12,480 bases of DNA from Clostridiales bacterium (GTDB taxonomy: Bacteria; Bacillota; Clostridia; Oscillospirales; QAKW01). Shown here in pieces: positions 4,777 to 12,480 of the stretch (its first letter is position 1; the number at the start of each line of letters is the position of its first letter). Location of the stretch: positions 1 to 12,480 of the forward strand of contig QAKW01000086.1 of NCBI GenBank assembly GCA_003343605.1. Direction: 5' to 3'. Position numbers and translations under genes: made by a program. Under the pieces are notes generated by a model, which saw only the letters and a list, made by a program, of their open reading frames with translations, searched no databases and had not been told where the DNA came from.

Positions 4777-7086
4777 ATGAATCGAATCGAAGCCTGCCCC
4801 AAACGGCTGGAGCAGGAGCTGGCCCGCATCGGCGTGCGCCGGGAAGAGGCCGTTGCCTGTGCGCAGGCTGATCTGACGCTGGACGGGGCGTTTGCAGAAA
4901 TTTATCTGCTGCTGACCAGAAAAGCGCTCTGGTTTTTATGCGCGCAGGACAGTAGCAAAACCCATGTTCTTTCCGGCTATCCGGAAAACAGTCCGCCGGC
5001 CGGGAAAACACTGCGCCTGCGGGAATATTACGCCTTTCCCCTTCAGCAGCTCCGGGATCCGGCGGTGGAAAAGCTTGTAACCGGCGGGCTCTTCCATATC
5101 CGCTTTGAGGATCGGGAAAGGGCGCTGTGCATGTTTACAAACCAGCATGCAAACGAAGTTTACAAGCTGCGCGATCTCATTGAAAAATGCCTGAAGGGAG
5201 AGCCTATTGAAGAAAAAGATCTCCAGTATGGCAGCGGCGAACGCTATTGCCCGAAATGCGGGGCAGCCTACCCGGAGGAAGGGCGGGCGATCTGCCCGAA
5301 ATGTATGGATAAACGCTCTGTTTTTATCCGAACGCTTTCGTTCTTCGCGCCTTATAAATTCCGGATCATTCTGATGGGGCTATGCGTTCTGCTGGTAACG
5401 GGCATGAATATTTTCTGGCCCTATCTGAGCGGCACGATTCTTTACGACGGCGTGCTCAACCGCACCGCGGAGGGTTCCTCCCATGCGCCGGCGGCCGCAC
5501 TGGCGGCCGTTGTTTTAACCATGCTGGGTACAAAGGTCATCCAGCAGTTTTTCGGCATCTTACAGGGCTATATTGTGGCCAATATGGTGCCGGACGTTGT
5601 GCATACCATTAAAAACCGTGTTTTCGATGCGATGCAGAAGCTCTCCATCAGTTTTTTTGCCCGCCGGCAAACCGGCGGCCTGATGACGCGGGTCAACAAT
5701 GACGCCAACGATGTAATGGGCTTTTTTATCGACGGCCTGCCCTATCTGGCCGTGAACGGCCTGACCATCCTTGTGACCGCGGCGGTAATGTTTATTCTCA
5801 ACTGGAAGCTGGCAATCGCTGCCTGCTGCCTGCTGCCGCTGCTATATTTTATCAGCCGCGTCATGGAGCCCCGCCTCAATAATCTTTATGGCCGCCGCCA
5901 CCGCACCCGCCGCAATCTGACCGGCCAGATCAACGATAATATAACCGGCGCCCGGGTCGTAAAGGCCTTTGGGCAGGAGGAAAGCGAGGTGACCCGCTTT
6001 TCAAAGCACAACCGGCGGGTGCGGGATGCAGAAATGGCGATTGTGGGCTATGACAACCGCTTTTATGCCGCTTACGTTATTGTGGAAACGATTTCCACCC
6101 TGCTGGTATGGTGTGCCGGCGCTTTTCTGATTTTAGACGGCGGCGGGATTACCTACGGCACGCTGATTACCTTTGTGGGCTATGTGGGGATGCTTAAAGG
6201 CCCGCTCGATTTTATGTCGTATATCTTCCGCTGGTGGTCCGGCAGCCTGAACTGTGCGCAGCGCATCTTTGAAATCCTGGATGCAACGCCGGAAATTTAT
6301 GAAAAACAAAACGCTGTTCCAATGCCGCGGATGGCAGGAGACGTGCTGGTGCGCAACGTATCGTTTTCTTATGAGCCGAATAAAAACGTGCTGACCAATA
6401 TCTCCCTGCACGCACCGGCCGGCGGAATGATCGGGCTGGTGGGCCATTCGGGCGCGGGAAAAACAACCATTGCCAACCTGATTTCCCGGCTTTACGATCC
6501 CGATCAGGGCGAAATCCTGATCGACGGCGTGGATCTGCGGGAGATGTCTTTAACCGATCTGCGCAAAAATGTAGCGATGGTGAGCCAGGAAACCTATATT
6601 TTCATGGGAACCATCTGGGAGAATATCGCCTATGCAAATCCCGGCGCCACTCGGGCGCAGATCGTTGCGGCGGCGATTGCCGCGCATGCGCATGATTTCA
6701 TCTGCAAGCTGCCGGACGGCTACGATACGATGGTGGGCTCCGGCGGCCGCAGCCTTTCCGGCGGCGAGCGCCAGCGGCTTTCAATTGCGCGGGCGATATT
6801 GGTGAACCCGCGGATCCTGATTCTCGATGAAGCAACCGCTTCGGTCGATACCGAAACAGAGCGCAATATTCAAAAAGCGCTCGATCAGCTGATTCAGGGG
6901 CGCACCACCATTTCCATCGCTCACCGGCTGAGCACCCTGCGCGGCGCTTCCATGCTCTATGTGATCAGCGAGGGCAAAATTACCGAGCAGGGAACCCATG
7001 AGGAACTCAGCCGTAATCAGGAAGGCACCTATTACAAGCTATTGCAGCTTCAGAATAAAGCGCTTGCACTGCGCGGAATTGAATGA
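4777..7086 (+). CDS. ABC exporter half-transporter with N-terminal PH-like region and zinc ribbon (DUF1854-associated)
   Basis: A 769-residue membrane ABC half-transporter, one subunit of a probable heterodimer with the gene at 7685. Order: residues 1-140, a beta-rich domain resembling bacterial PH-like folds; 158-176, a zinc ribbon CPKCG-x11-CPKC (Cys158, 161, 173, 176); 185-490, an exporter transmembrane domain with about six helices; 520-769, the nucleotide-binding domain. Motifs: Walker A GHSGAGKTT (556-564), Q-loop Gln604, signature LSGGE (660-664), Walker B LILDE with catalytic Glu685, H-loop His715, so the ATPase looks fully competent. About 150-180 residues longer than ordinary exporters because of the N-terminal part. 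ATG 4777 is taken over TTG 4759 since GAGAGGAGGGG (4761-4771) precedes it. Expression should depend on the attenuator upstream. Substrate unknown; similarity to multidrug exporters is only at fold level. Confidence 0.93.
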   Translation: MNRIEACPKRLEQELARIGVRREEAVACAQADLTLDGAFAEIYLLLTRKALWFLCAQDSSKTHVLSGYPENSPPAGKTLRLREYYAFPLQQLRDPAVEKLVTGGLFHIRFEDRERALCMFTNQHANEVYKLRDLIEKCLKGEPIEEKDLQYGSGERYCPKCGAAYPEEGRAICPKCMDKRSVFIRTLSFFAPYKFRIILMGLCVLLVTGMNIFWPYLSGTILYDGVLNRTAEGSSHAPAAALAAVVLTMLGTKVIQQFFGILQGYIVANMVPDVVHTIKNRVFDAMQKLSISFFARRQTGGLMTRVNNDANDVMGFFIDGLPYLAVNGLTILVTAAVMFILNWKLAIAACCLLPLLYFISRVMEPRLNNLYGRRHRTRRNLTGQINDNITGARVVKAFGQEESEVTRFSKHNRRVRDAEMAIVGYDNRFYAAYVIVETISTLLVWCAGAFLILDGGGITYGTLITFVGYVGMLKGPLDFMSYIFRWWSGSLNCAQRIFEILDATPEIYEKQNAVPMPRMAGDVLVRNVSFSYEPNKNVLTNISLHAPAGGMIGLVGHSGAGKTTIANLISRLYDPDQGEILIDGVDLREMSLTDLRKNVAMVSQETYIFMGTIWENIAYANPGATRAQIVAAAIAAHAHDFICKLPDGYDTMVGSGGRSLSGGERQRLSIARAILVNPRILILDEATASVDTETERNIQKALDQLIQGRTTISIAHRLSTLRGASMLYVISEGKITEQGTHEELSRNQEGTYYKLLQLQNKALALRGIE

Positions 7087-7097
7087 GGGAAAAACAT

Positions 7098-7649
7098 ATG
7101 AATCAACTTCAGGAAGAGGGACTGGATATTATCGCCCGGCAGCAGGAAGCGGTGGAAAAGATGCTCACCGTGGATTACCTGCGGCCGGAAAACACAGAAT
7201 TCTTTGCAACGGGAACGGGCTTCGTATCGGTGCGCAGCGGTGAGATCACCTGCAGCCGCGCGGCGTTTCATCGCTGTTTTCCCTTTAACGATCCCGATCA
7301 TTTTATCTCGGTGCGGGATGAAAACCAAAAAGAAATCGGCCTGATCGAATCGCTTGCCGATTTCCCTGCGGAAACCCGCAGGCTGATTGAAGATCAGCTC
7401 AATCTGCGGTATTTTACACCGCTGATTACAAAAATCTGTGAAGTAAAAGAAGAATACGGCTATTCTTACTGGGCGGTTGAAACTGACCGAGGCGCCTATC
7501 GGTTTACGGTTCGCCTCGGGGGCGGGAGCGTTTCCAGAATCAGCGATATTCGGCTGCTGATTACCGATATCGACGGCAACCGCTTTGAAATTCCGGATTT
7601 GACCGGGCTTTCCGTAAACGAACTGAAAAAAATCGATCTGTTTATCTGA
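7098..7649 (+). CDS. DUF1854 family protein, partner of the flanking ABC transporters
   Basis: A soluble protein of 183 residues with no signal peptide or membrane helix. It matches DUF1854 by three blocks: FPFNDPDHFISV (61-72), WAVETDRG (125-132) and RLLITDIDGNRFEIPD (152-167). Molecular function is unknown. In other bacteria this family lies between two ABC transporter genes, often close to cyanophycin genes, and annotation collections name it 'cyanophycin metabolism-associated'. Here it has the same position between two ABC halves. ATG 7098 is preferred because GAGGGA lies eight bases upstream; an earlier ATG at 7083 overlaps the stop of the ABC gene (ATGA) and would add five residues. Either way translation is coupled to the upstream gene. 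A regulatory or assembly subunit of the transporter is inference. Confidence 0.87.
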   Translation: MNQLQEEGLDIIARQQEAVEKMLTVDYLRPENTEFFATGTGFVSVRSGEITCSRAAFHRCFPFNDPDHFISVRDENQKEIGLIESLADFPAETRRLIEDQLNLRYFTPLITKICEVKEEYGYSYWAVETDRGAYRFTVRLGGGSVSRISDIRLLITDIDGNRFEIPDLTGLSVNELKKIDLFI

Positions 7650-7684
7650 TCGCCAATCTGCCAAAAAGGGGGGACCATAAAACC

Positions 7685-9874
7685 GTGAATTTAAAATTAG
7701 AACTCCCGGAAAAGGAAAAAAGCCTGCTGCAGGCGGCGCTGGGGGAGGAGGCCTTGCAATACTGCGCGCCGTTTGATCTGGATACCGGCGGCACGTTCGG
7801 CGGCGGCTGGGTGGCGGTGACCTTTGAGCGGCTGATCATTCTCTCGAAAGGGCGGATCATGCAGAACCTGCGCCTTAGGGATTATGAGGCGGTTCGCTGC
7901 GTTTCACAGGTAGGCGGCGGATTCATGCTTGCCCGGAATGGCGATTGTGAGCAATACCTCTGCCGTTTCTCTATGAAGCAGCTTGCCCGCCTTTCCTATA
8001 TTGCGCGGGGAGCCACCCGGTTTATTGAAGGGAACCGGGCGCTGCTGGAGCCAGATGAGCCCGAGCGCACCTGCCCCAAATGCGGCCGGGCGATGCCGGG
8101 CACCAAAAGCTGCCCGCGCTGTGATCAAAAAGGACGCGCGTTCCAGCGGATCTGGGCGCTCTCCTCCCCCTATCTGGGGAAATTTGCAGTCATCTCACTG
8201 CTGATGCTGCTTACAACGCTGATTGATCTGGGCACCCGGTTTATCGAACGGGATTTTATCGATCGGGTTCTGATCCCGCGAACCGGCAGCGCGGCGGTTA
8301 TCTGGCGGTTTGTGCTGATTCTGCTCTTCATCTATCTGCTTTATATGGCGGTAAACATTCTCAAAAACTATATGAGCACGGCGCTGGGTGCCCGGATCAG
8401 CAAAGATCTGCGCAAAACCCTTTATGAAAAGATTCAGGCCATGTCGCTTTCTTTTCTGGACCGGCGCACCCCGGGAGAGCTCATTACCCGCCTGACGCAC
8501 GATACCGATATGATCCGCCAGTTTATCAACGATATTTTCGCCTCGATGTTTACGCAGCTGATCACCATGGCGGGTGCGATTATCATTATGTTTACTATGG
8601 ACTGGAAGCTGACGCTGATATCGCTTGTTTTCCTGCCGTTTGTTTTTATTGCAACCACGGCGATCCGCAGGCGGATCATGCGGATGTACCGCCAGCAATG
8701 GCGCAGCAACGACCGGGTCAATTCCCGGCTGCAGGATGTTATTTCCGGAATGCGGGTTGTGAAGTCTTATGGCAAGGAGCAATATGAAGCCGACCGTTTC
8801 CGGGATCAGAGCCGCGCGCTGGCGGAAATTCAGAAACGAAACGAAAAATTCTGGAGCATTTTTGATCCGATTATGACTTTCCTGCTGGGCACCGGCAGCT
8901 TTCTCGTTACCTTCTTCGGCGGGCTTCTGGTATTGGAGGGCCGTTTTTCGATCGGCCAGCTAACGCAGTTTTCCACCTATGCAGGCATGCTTTACGGCCC
9001 GCTGGGCTGGCTCTCCCGCATGCCCCGGATGCTCACGCAGATGGCAACCAGCGTAGAGCGGGTATACGATATTCTCGATGAACAGCCTGAAATCCGCGAT
9101 ACCGGCCGCTCAAAGCCAAAGGAAATCCGGGGCGAAATTGAATTTGAGCAGGTATCTTTCGGCTATAAATTTTATGAACCGGTTCTGGAAAACATCAGCC
9201 TGCATGTTGCACCCGGGGAGATGATCGGCCTGGTGGGCCCCTCCGGCGCGGGCAAGTCTACGCTGATCAACCTGATCATGCGGCTCTATGATGCAGACGA
9301 TGGCAGCATCCGCATCGATGGCACGGATATCCGCGACATCTCTGTTGCTTCCCTGCACGGGCAGATCGGGGTTGTGCTGCAGGAGACCTTCCTGTTTTCC
9401 GGCAGTATCTATGCCAATATCAAGTATGCCCGGCCGGATGCAACGCAGGAGGAGGTCATCCGGGCGGCCAAGCTGGCGAACGCCCATGATTTTATTATCA
9501 AATGCCCGGATGGGTATGATACCCATGTGGGCGAACACGGCTATAATCTCTCCGGCGGGGAGCGGCAGCGGATTGCCATTGCCCGCGCCATTCTCAACGA
9601 TCCCAAAATCCTGATTCTGGATGAAGCCACCAGCGCGCTCGATACGGAAACAGAATATCAGATTCAGGAAGCGCTCGCCCGCCTGATCAAAGGGCGCACC
9701 ACCTTTGCCATCGCCCACCGTCTGAGCACCCTGCGCGGCGCGGACCGTTTATTTGTGATCGATCAGCACCGCATTATCGAGCAGGGCACGCATAATGAGC
9801 TTCTGCACCGGAAGGGCGCCTATTATAAACTGGTGATGGCGCAGCTTAAAATGAAGGAGACCGCTCCGGTTTAA
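7685..9874 (+). CDS. ABC exporter half-transporter, second subunit, with PH-like region and zinc ribbon
   Basis: A 729-residue paralogue of the gene at 4777 and its probable heterodimer partner. Residues 1-120: beta-rich PH-like region; 130-146: zinc ribbon CPKCG-x8-PRC (Cys130, 133, 143, 146), shorter in its loop than in the partner; 155-445: transmembrane domain; 480-729: nucleotide-binding domain. Walker A GPSGAGKST (518-526), Q-loop Gln566, signature LSGGE (622-626), Walker B LILDE with Glu647, H-loop His678. Both ATP sites of the pair therefore look consensus, unlike many heterodimeric exporters with one degenerate site. Start is GTG 7685 behind a G6 run (7668-7673) with an 11-base gap, a somewhat loose fit; no other start in this frame is closer to it. 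It begins 35 bases after DUF1854. A terminator follows. Confidence 0.92.
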   Translation: MNLKLELPEKEKSLLQAALGEEALQYCAPFDLDTGGTFGGGWVAVTFERLIILSKGRIMQNLRLRDYEAVRCVSQVGGGFMLARNGDCEQYLCRFSMKQLARLSYIARGATRFIEGNRALLEPDEPERTCPKCGRAMPGTKSCPRCDQKGRAFQRIWALSSPYLGKFAVISLLMLLTTLIDLGTRFIERDFIDRVLIPRTGSAAVIWRFVLILLFIYLLYMAVNILKNYMSTALGARISKDLRKTLYEKIQAMSLSFLDRRTPGELITRLTHDTDMIRQFINDIFASMFTQLITMAGAIIIMFTMDWKLTLISLVFLPFVFIATTAIRRRIMRMYRQQWRSNDRVNSRLQDVISGMRVVKSYGKEQYEADRFRDQSRALAEIQKRNEKFWSIFDPIMTFLLGTGSFLVTFFGGLLVLEGRFSIGQLTQFSTYAGMLYGPLGWLSRMPRMLTQMATSVERVYDILDEQPEIRDTGRSKPKEIRGEIEFEQVSFGYKFYEPVLENISLHVAPGEMIGLVGPSGAGKSTLINLIMRLYDADDGSIRIDGTDIRDISVASLHGQIGVVLQETFLFSGSIYANIKYARPDATQEEVIRAAKLANAHDFIIKCPDGYDTHVGEHGYNLSGGERQRIAIARAILNDPKILILDEATSALDTETEYQIQEALARLIKGRTTFAIAHRLSTLRGADRLFVIDQHRIIEQGTHNELLHRKGAYYKLVMAQLKMKETAPV

Positions 9875-9925
9875 ACTTTTTCGGTATCATTCCGGGCAAA
9901 ACTGCATAGAATATGGTAAGAGCAA

Positions 9926-9962
9926 AGGCGCTCGCCGGGGAACCGGCGGGCGCCTGTTTTTT
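9926..9962 (+). terminator. Strong intrinsic terminator between the transporter unit and asnB
   Basis: A 13-bp stem (9926-9938 with 9943-9955, AGGCGCTCGCCGG against CCGGCGGGCGCCT, one G-U pair) with GGAA loop, then G and T6 (9957-9962). It lies about 50 bases after the second ABC stop, and the asnB ribosome binding site begins at the next base. Between 9875 and 9925 I see only a weak -10 candidate (TAGAAT, 9907-9912) without a good -35, so asnB is either read through from upstream or has a poor own promoter. Confidence 0.9.
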
Positions 9963-9974
9963 GAGGTGATAAAC

Positions 9975-11804
9975 ATGTGTTCGATTGCAGGAATGATTGA
10001 TTTTCAGCACCGGGGCGGGCGCGATGAGGCCTGCGCCGCCATGCAGCAAAGCCTTTGGCGGCGGGGCCCGGATCAGCATGGAATTTATCAGGCAGGGCAT
10101 GCCGCCCTGGTGCATAACCGGCTTTGCGTTATCGACCCCGAAAACGGCGCGCAGCCCATGCGTGCGGTTTACGGCGGGCAGGAATATACGCTTGTTTACA
10201 ACGGTGAATTATATAATACGGCCGAGCTCCAGCAGGAGCTGGAGCAAAAAGGCCATACCTTCAGCGGCCATTCCGATACGGAGGTTTTGCTCAAAAGCTA
10301 TATGGAGTGGGGCGCGCGCTGTGTGGAGCGTTTCAACGGCATTTTTGCCTTTGCCGTCTATGAAGAACATACCCGCCGTTTATTTTTTGCACGCGACCGG
10401 ATGGGCGTAAAACCCTTTTTCTATATGATGCTGAACGGCGCGTTTGTTTTCGCTTCGGAAATCAAGGGGCTGCTGGCGGTTCCGGGCGCAAGGGCCCAAA
10501 TCGACCGCAACGCCGTTTATGAAATTATGCTGACCGGCCCGGGCCGAACTCCCGGCTACGGCGTTTTTAAAGGAATCGAAGAGCTTCCCGCGGCGTATCG
10601 GGGCTATTTTGATGAGCGCGGCCTTCATACGGAGCGCTACTGGCGGCTCCAAGCACGCCCGCATACCGACAGCCTGGAAGAAACCATCCGCCGGGTGCGC
10701 TTTCTTGTGACCGATGCCATCCGCCGCCAGCTGATCTCCGATGTGCCGGTCGGCACCTTTCTTTCAGGCGGGCTGGATTCCAGCATTATCAGTGCGGTGG
10801 CAGCCGCCGAGATGCAGAAAAAAGGCCGGCGGCTGCAGACCTTTTCAGTGGATTATAAAGACAACGCGCAATATTTCAAAAGCAGCAAGTTCCAGCCAAA
10901 CAGCGATAGCGACTATATCGGCCTGCTGCGGGATGCGCTGCAATGCGAGCATCATCTGATCATTCTGGATCCCGCAGATCTGGCAGACGCTCTTTATGAA
11001 GCGGTAGACGCCCGCGATCTGCCCGGTATGGCAGATGTGGATTCCTCTTTGCTGCTCTTCTGCAAGGAGGTAAAAAAGCAGGTGACCGTGGCCCTTTCCG
11101 GCGAATGCGCCGATGAGCTTTTCGGCGGCTATCCCTGGTTTCGGGATCCGGCAGTCCGGGCGGCGGAGGGCTTTCCCTGGGCGCAATCGACCCGTTACCG
11201 CGCGCGCTTCTTAAAAGACGCGTACCGGGAGCACTTCGACCCCGGCGCATATGTAATGCGCCGCTACCGCGCGACGCTGGCCGATACGGATACGCTGCCC
11301 GGCGATCCCCCTCTAGAAAAACGGATGCGGGAAATGATGCGGCTGAATACCGATTGGTTCATGCAGACACTCCTGGACCGGAAAGACCGGATGAGCATGT
11401 ACAGCGCGCTGGAGGTCCGCGTGCCGTTTTGTGATTACCGGCTGGCCGAATACCTTTATTCCGTTCCCTGGGACTATAAAGACTACCGCCACTATGAAAA
11501 AGGGCTGCTGCGGGAAGCGATGAAAGACTGGCTTCCCGAAGAGATCCTCTGGCGCAAAAAAAGCCCCTATCCGAAAACACACCATCCCGCCTACCTGCGG
11601 ATCGTTTCAGAGCGGCTGCGGGAGCTGCTGCGCTCCCCCAACGCACCGCTGCTGGATCTTGTGGATAAAAGCGCGCTGGAGCAGCTTCTGGATGCGCAGA
11701 ATCCGCAGCCCTGGTACGGCCAGCTGATGACCACCCCGCAGACCATCGCTTATATGCTCCAGATCAATTACTGGCTGGAAAAATATCAGATTACACTGAT
11801 CTGA
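9975..11804 (+). CDS. asnB: Asparagine synthetase (glutamine-hydrolysing), AsnB/AsnO type
   Basis: A 609-residue cytosolic enzyme making asparagine from aspartate, glutamine and ATP. Residues 2-190 are the class II glutaminase: Cys2 is the nucleophile after Met removal, with Arg49 in HNRL, YNGELYN at 75-81 and SDTE at 100-103. Residues 235-560 are the synthetase with the PP-loop SGGLDSS (264-270) and SGECADELFGGYPW for the acceptor site. FQPNSDSDYI and the length near 610 resemble the B. subtilis AsnO (YisO) type. ATG 9975 must be the start because Cys has to follow Met; a GTG at 9966 in frame is rejected. GAGGTGAT (9963-9970) is the ribosome binding site. It follows the DUF1854 transporter in the same direction across a terminator. 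A dedicated role with that transporter is possible but unproven; housekeeping asparagine supply is the default. Confidence 0.95.
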   Translation: MCSIAGMIDFQHRGGRDEACAAMQQSLWRRGPDQHGIYQAGHAALVHNRLCVIDPENGAQPMRAVYGGQEYTLVYNGELYNTAELQQELEQKGHTFSGHSDTEVLLKSYMEWGARCVERFNGIFAFAVYEEHTRRLFFARDRMGVKPFFYMMLNGAFVFASEIKGLLAVPGARAQIDRNAVYEIMLTGPGRTPGYGVFKGIEELPAAYRGYFDERGLHTERYWRLQARPHTDSLEETIRRVRFLVTDAIRRQLISDVPVGTFLSGGLDSSIISAVAAAEMQKKGRRLQTFSVDYKDNAQYFKSSKFQPNSDSDYIGLLRDALQCEHHLIILDPADLADALYEAVDARDLPGMADVDSSLLLFCKEVKKQVTVALSGECADELFGGYPWFRDPAVRAAEGFPWAQSTRYRARFLKDAYREHFDPGAYVMRRYRATLADTDTLPGDPPLEKRMREMMRLNTDWFMQTLLDRKDRMSMYSALEVRVPFCDYRLAEYLYSVPWDYKDYRHYEKGLLREAMKDWLPEEILWRKKSPYPKTHHPAYLRIVSERLRELLRSPNAPLLDLVDKSALEQLLDAQNPQPWYGQLMTTPQTIAYMLQINYWLEKYQITLI

Positions 11805-11849
11805 AACAACACCCTGTATCCTGCGCCGGTACCGGCACTGAACTTTTTG

Positions 11850-11882
11850 AAACGGGGGCGGGCAAATGCCCGCCCCCGTTTT
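11850..11882 (+). terminator. Intrinsic terminator of asnB
   Basis: Perfect 14-bp stem AAACGGGGGCGGGC/GCCCGCCCCCGTTT (11850-11863/11868-11881) with AAAT loop and short T run, 45 bases after the asnB stop. Confidence 0.92.
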
Positions 11883-12015
11883 GGCCAAATGATTTTTCTG
11901 CACTGTTTTTCAGTAAAATTTCCTCTATAATAGATACCTTTGAGTTTTCAAAAATGTGACAATTTATTAAAATAATACATAAATATTTGACTATTCCGTT
12001 TCTAATCCAATATAA

Positions 12016-12043
12016 AAAAGCCGCCCCTCGTGGGGCGGCTTTT
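12016..12043 (-). terminator. Intrinsic terminator of the right-edge minus-strand gene
   Basis: Perfect 12-bp stem AAAAGCCGCCCC/GGGGCGGCTTTT (12016-12027/12032-12043) with TCGT loop. On the minus strand it is followed by T6 and lies 25 bases past the stop of the right-edge gene, so it belongs to that gene; with the asnB terminator it closes the convergent gap. The AT-rich bases 11883-12015 between the two terminators hold no gene I can see. Confidence 0.88.
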
Positions 12044-12068
12044 AAAAACATGGATCTAGCCGGCAAGA

Positions 12069-12479
12069 TTAATCCACTGGAAGAAATACAACATGATTAA
12101 GGCTGACCCAGGAAACAGAATCGAGGCTCAGATAATGGCGCAGGACCTCGTTAAAAAGCTCCTGCGGAATTTCCATCGGGCTCTGTAGTATACCGTCTTT
12201 AACAAAGTTGAAATTTATACTGTCGATCCTGCCCGCGCTGGAAAATTTTATTCCTTCCCCATACCAGGATCTTCTGTTCCCCAACTTGAAAGATTCGGTT
12301 GGAAACCGATCTGGAAGGTTCAGGAGGCCGGGACTTACCTCCGCCGCAGGGGAACTACCCTTTGCCGGACGTTGTTCTCCGTCGGCCTCATAATAAACCG
12401 GCTGCAGGGTGTATGCACCGTATTCCTCGCTGCGCCAGGGATACGCCTCAAAGATATGCTCCCCGCTGTAATCCGGCCG
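12069..12479 (-). CDS. C-terminal part of an unrecognised protein (partial, runs off right edge)
   Basis: A minus-strand frame is open from the right edge to TAA at 12071-12069, giving 136 residues without a stop. I do not recognise the family. It is acidic and aromatic-rich (SGEHIFEAYPWRSEEYGAYT near the edge, YYEADGEQRP next), with a Pro/Ser-rich stretch in the middle and a tail containing PQELFNEVLRHYLSLD. No membrane segment or known motif is visible in this part. A TTG at 12284 inside it could be misread as a start of a 71-residue protein, but the frame continues upstream without interruption. Its own terminator follows at 12016-12043, which supports a real gene. Confidence 0.65.
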   Translation of the reverse strand, partial: RPDYSGEHIFEAYPWRSEEYGAYTLQPVYYEADGEQRPAKGSSPAAEVSPGLLNLPDRFPTESFKLGNRRSWYGEGIKFSSAGRIDSINFNFVKDGILQSPMEIPQELFNEVLRHYLSLDSVSWVSLNHVVFLPVD

Positions 12480-12480
12480 G

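Noticed and set aside
7050..7664. 204-codon minus-strand open frame over DUF1854
   Set aside because: Antisense to a gene with three recognisable family blocks; no ribosome binding site or family match.
8195..9718. Two minus-strand open frames of about 200 codons (8195-8782 and 9110-9718)
   Set aside because: Both are antisense to conserved ABC transmembrane and ATPase regions; frames of this kind arise from G+C-rich third positions.
4777..11804. Antibiotic or lasso/lanthipeptide biosynthesis cluster (ABC exporters plus AsnB-like enzyme)
   Set aside because: No precursor peptide, protease, lanthionine or radical-SAM gene is seen; the 23-residue leader ends before a terminator and has a regulatory layout, and AsnB has the intact standard motifs.
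11987..12016. Plus-strand promoter-like TTGACT-N18-TATAAA
   Set aside because: It would start transcription inside the terminator hairpin at 12016-12043 and opposite to the right-edge gene; no plus-strand gene follows. Probably chance in AT-rich DNA.

Overview
The window looks like chromosome of a low-to-moderate G+C anaerobic Firmicute, most likely a gut-type Clostridia member (Oscillospirales-like). Grounds: strong AGGAGG-type ribosome binding sites, sigma-A promoters of TTGACA/TATAAT type, intrinsic terminators after nearly every unit, a YozG-like/DUF2975 pair, and an AsnB of the AsnO-like type. No tRNA, rRNA, CRISPR array or intact mobile element is visible.

Layout. 1-1118 has visibly lower G+C and may be the edge of an acquired segment: an unrecognised C-terminal gene end, a ribbon-helix-helix gene with no start codon, and a GNAT acetyltransferase. 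1190-2463 (minus strand) holds an ArsC/Spx-family thioredoxin-fold protein and a DUF2975 membrane protein/XRE regulator operon. 2590-4495 (plus) holds a nitrilase-superfamily amidohydrolase and a secreted CAP-domain (YkwD-like) protein, each with its own terminator. 4564-9874 is the centrepiece: a sigma-A promoter, a 23-codon leader peptide, an intrinsic terminator, then ABC exporter half - DUF1854 protein - ABC exporter half. Both ABC proteins carry an extra N-terminal region (PH-like by inspection) and a four-cysteine zinc ribbon. A second terminator separates this from a glutamine-hydrolysing asparagine synthetase (9975-11804). The right edge (12069-12479, minus) is the C-terminal part of an unrecognised protein.

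How they work together. The three genes at 4777-9874 are in one direction and nearly contiguous, so they probably make one heterodimeric transporter with DUF1854 as its partner. The leader region has the layout of ribosome-mediated transcription attenuation: codons 14-18 of the leader ORF can pair with the left arm of the terminator, and the leader stop codon lies in a hairpin between them. A ribosome stalled early in the leader would therefore be predicted to switch the transporter on, comparable in logic to the bmrB-bmrCD system of Bacillus subtilis. DUF1854 and its ABC partners are known elsewhere next to cyanophycin genes; none is seen here, but an asparagine synthetase follows directly. 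The substrate is unknown.
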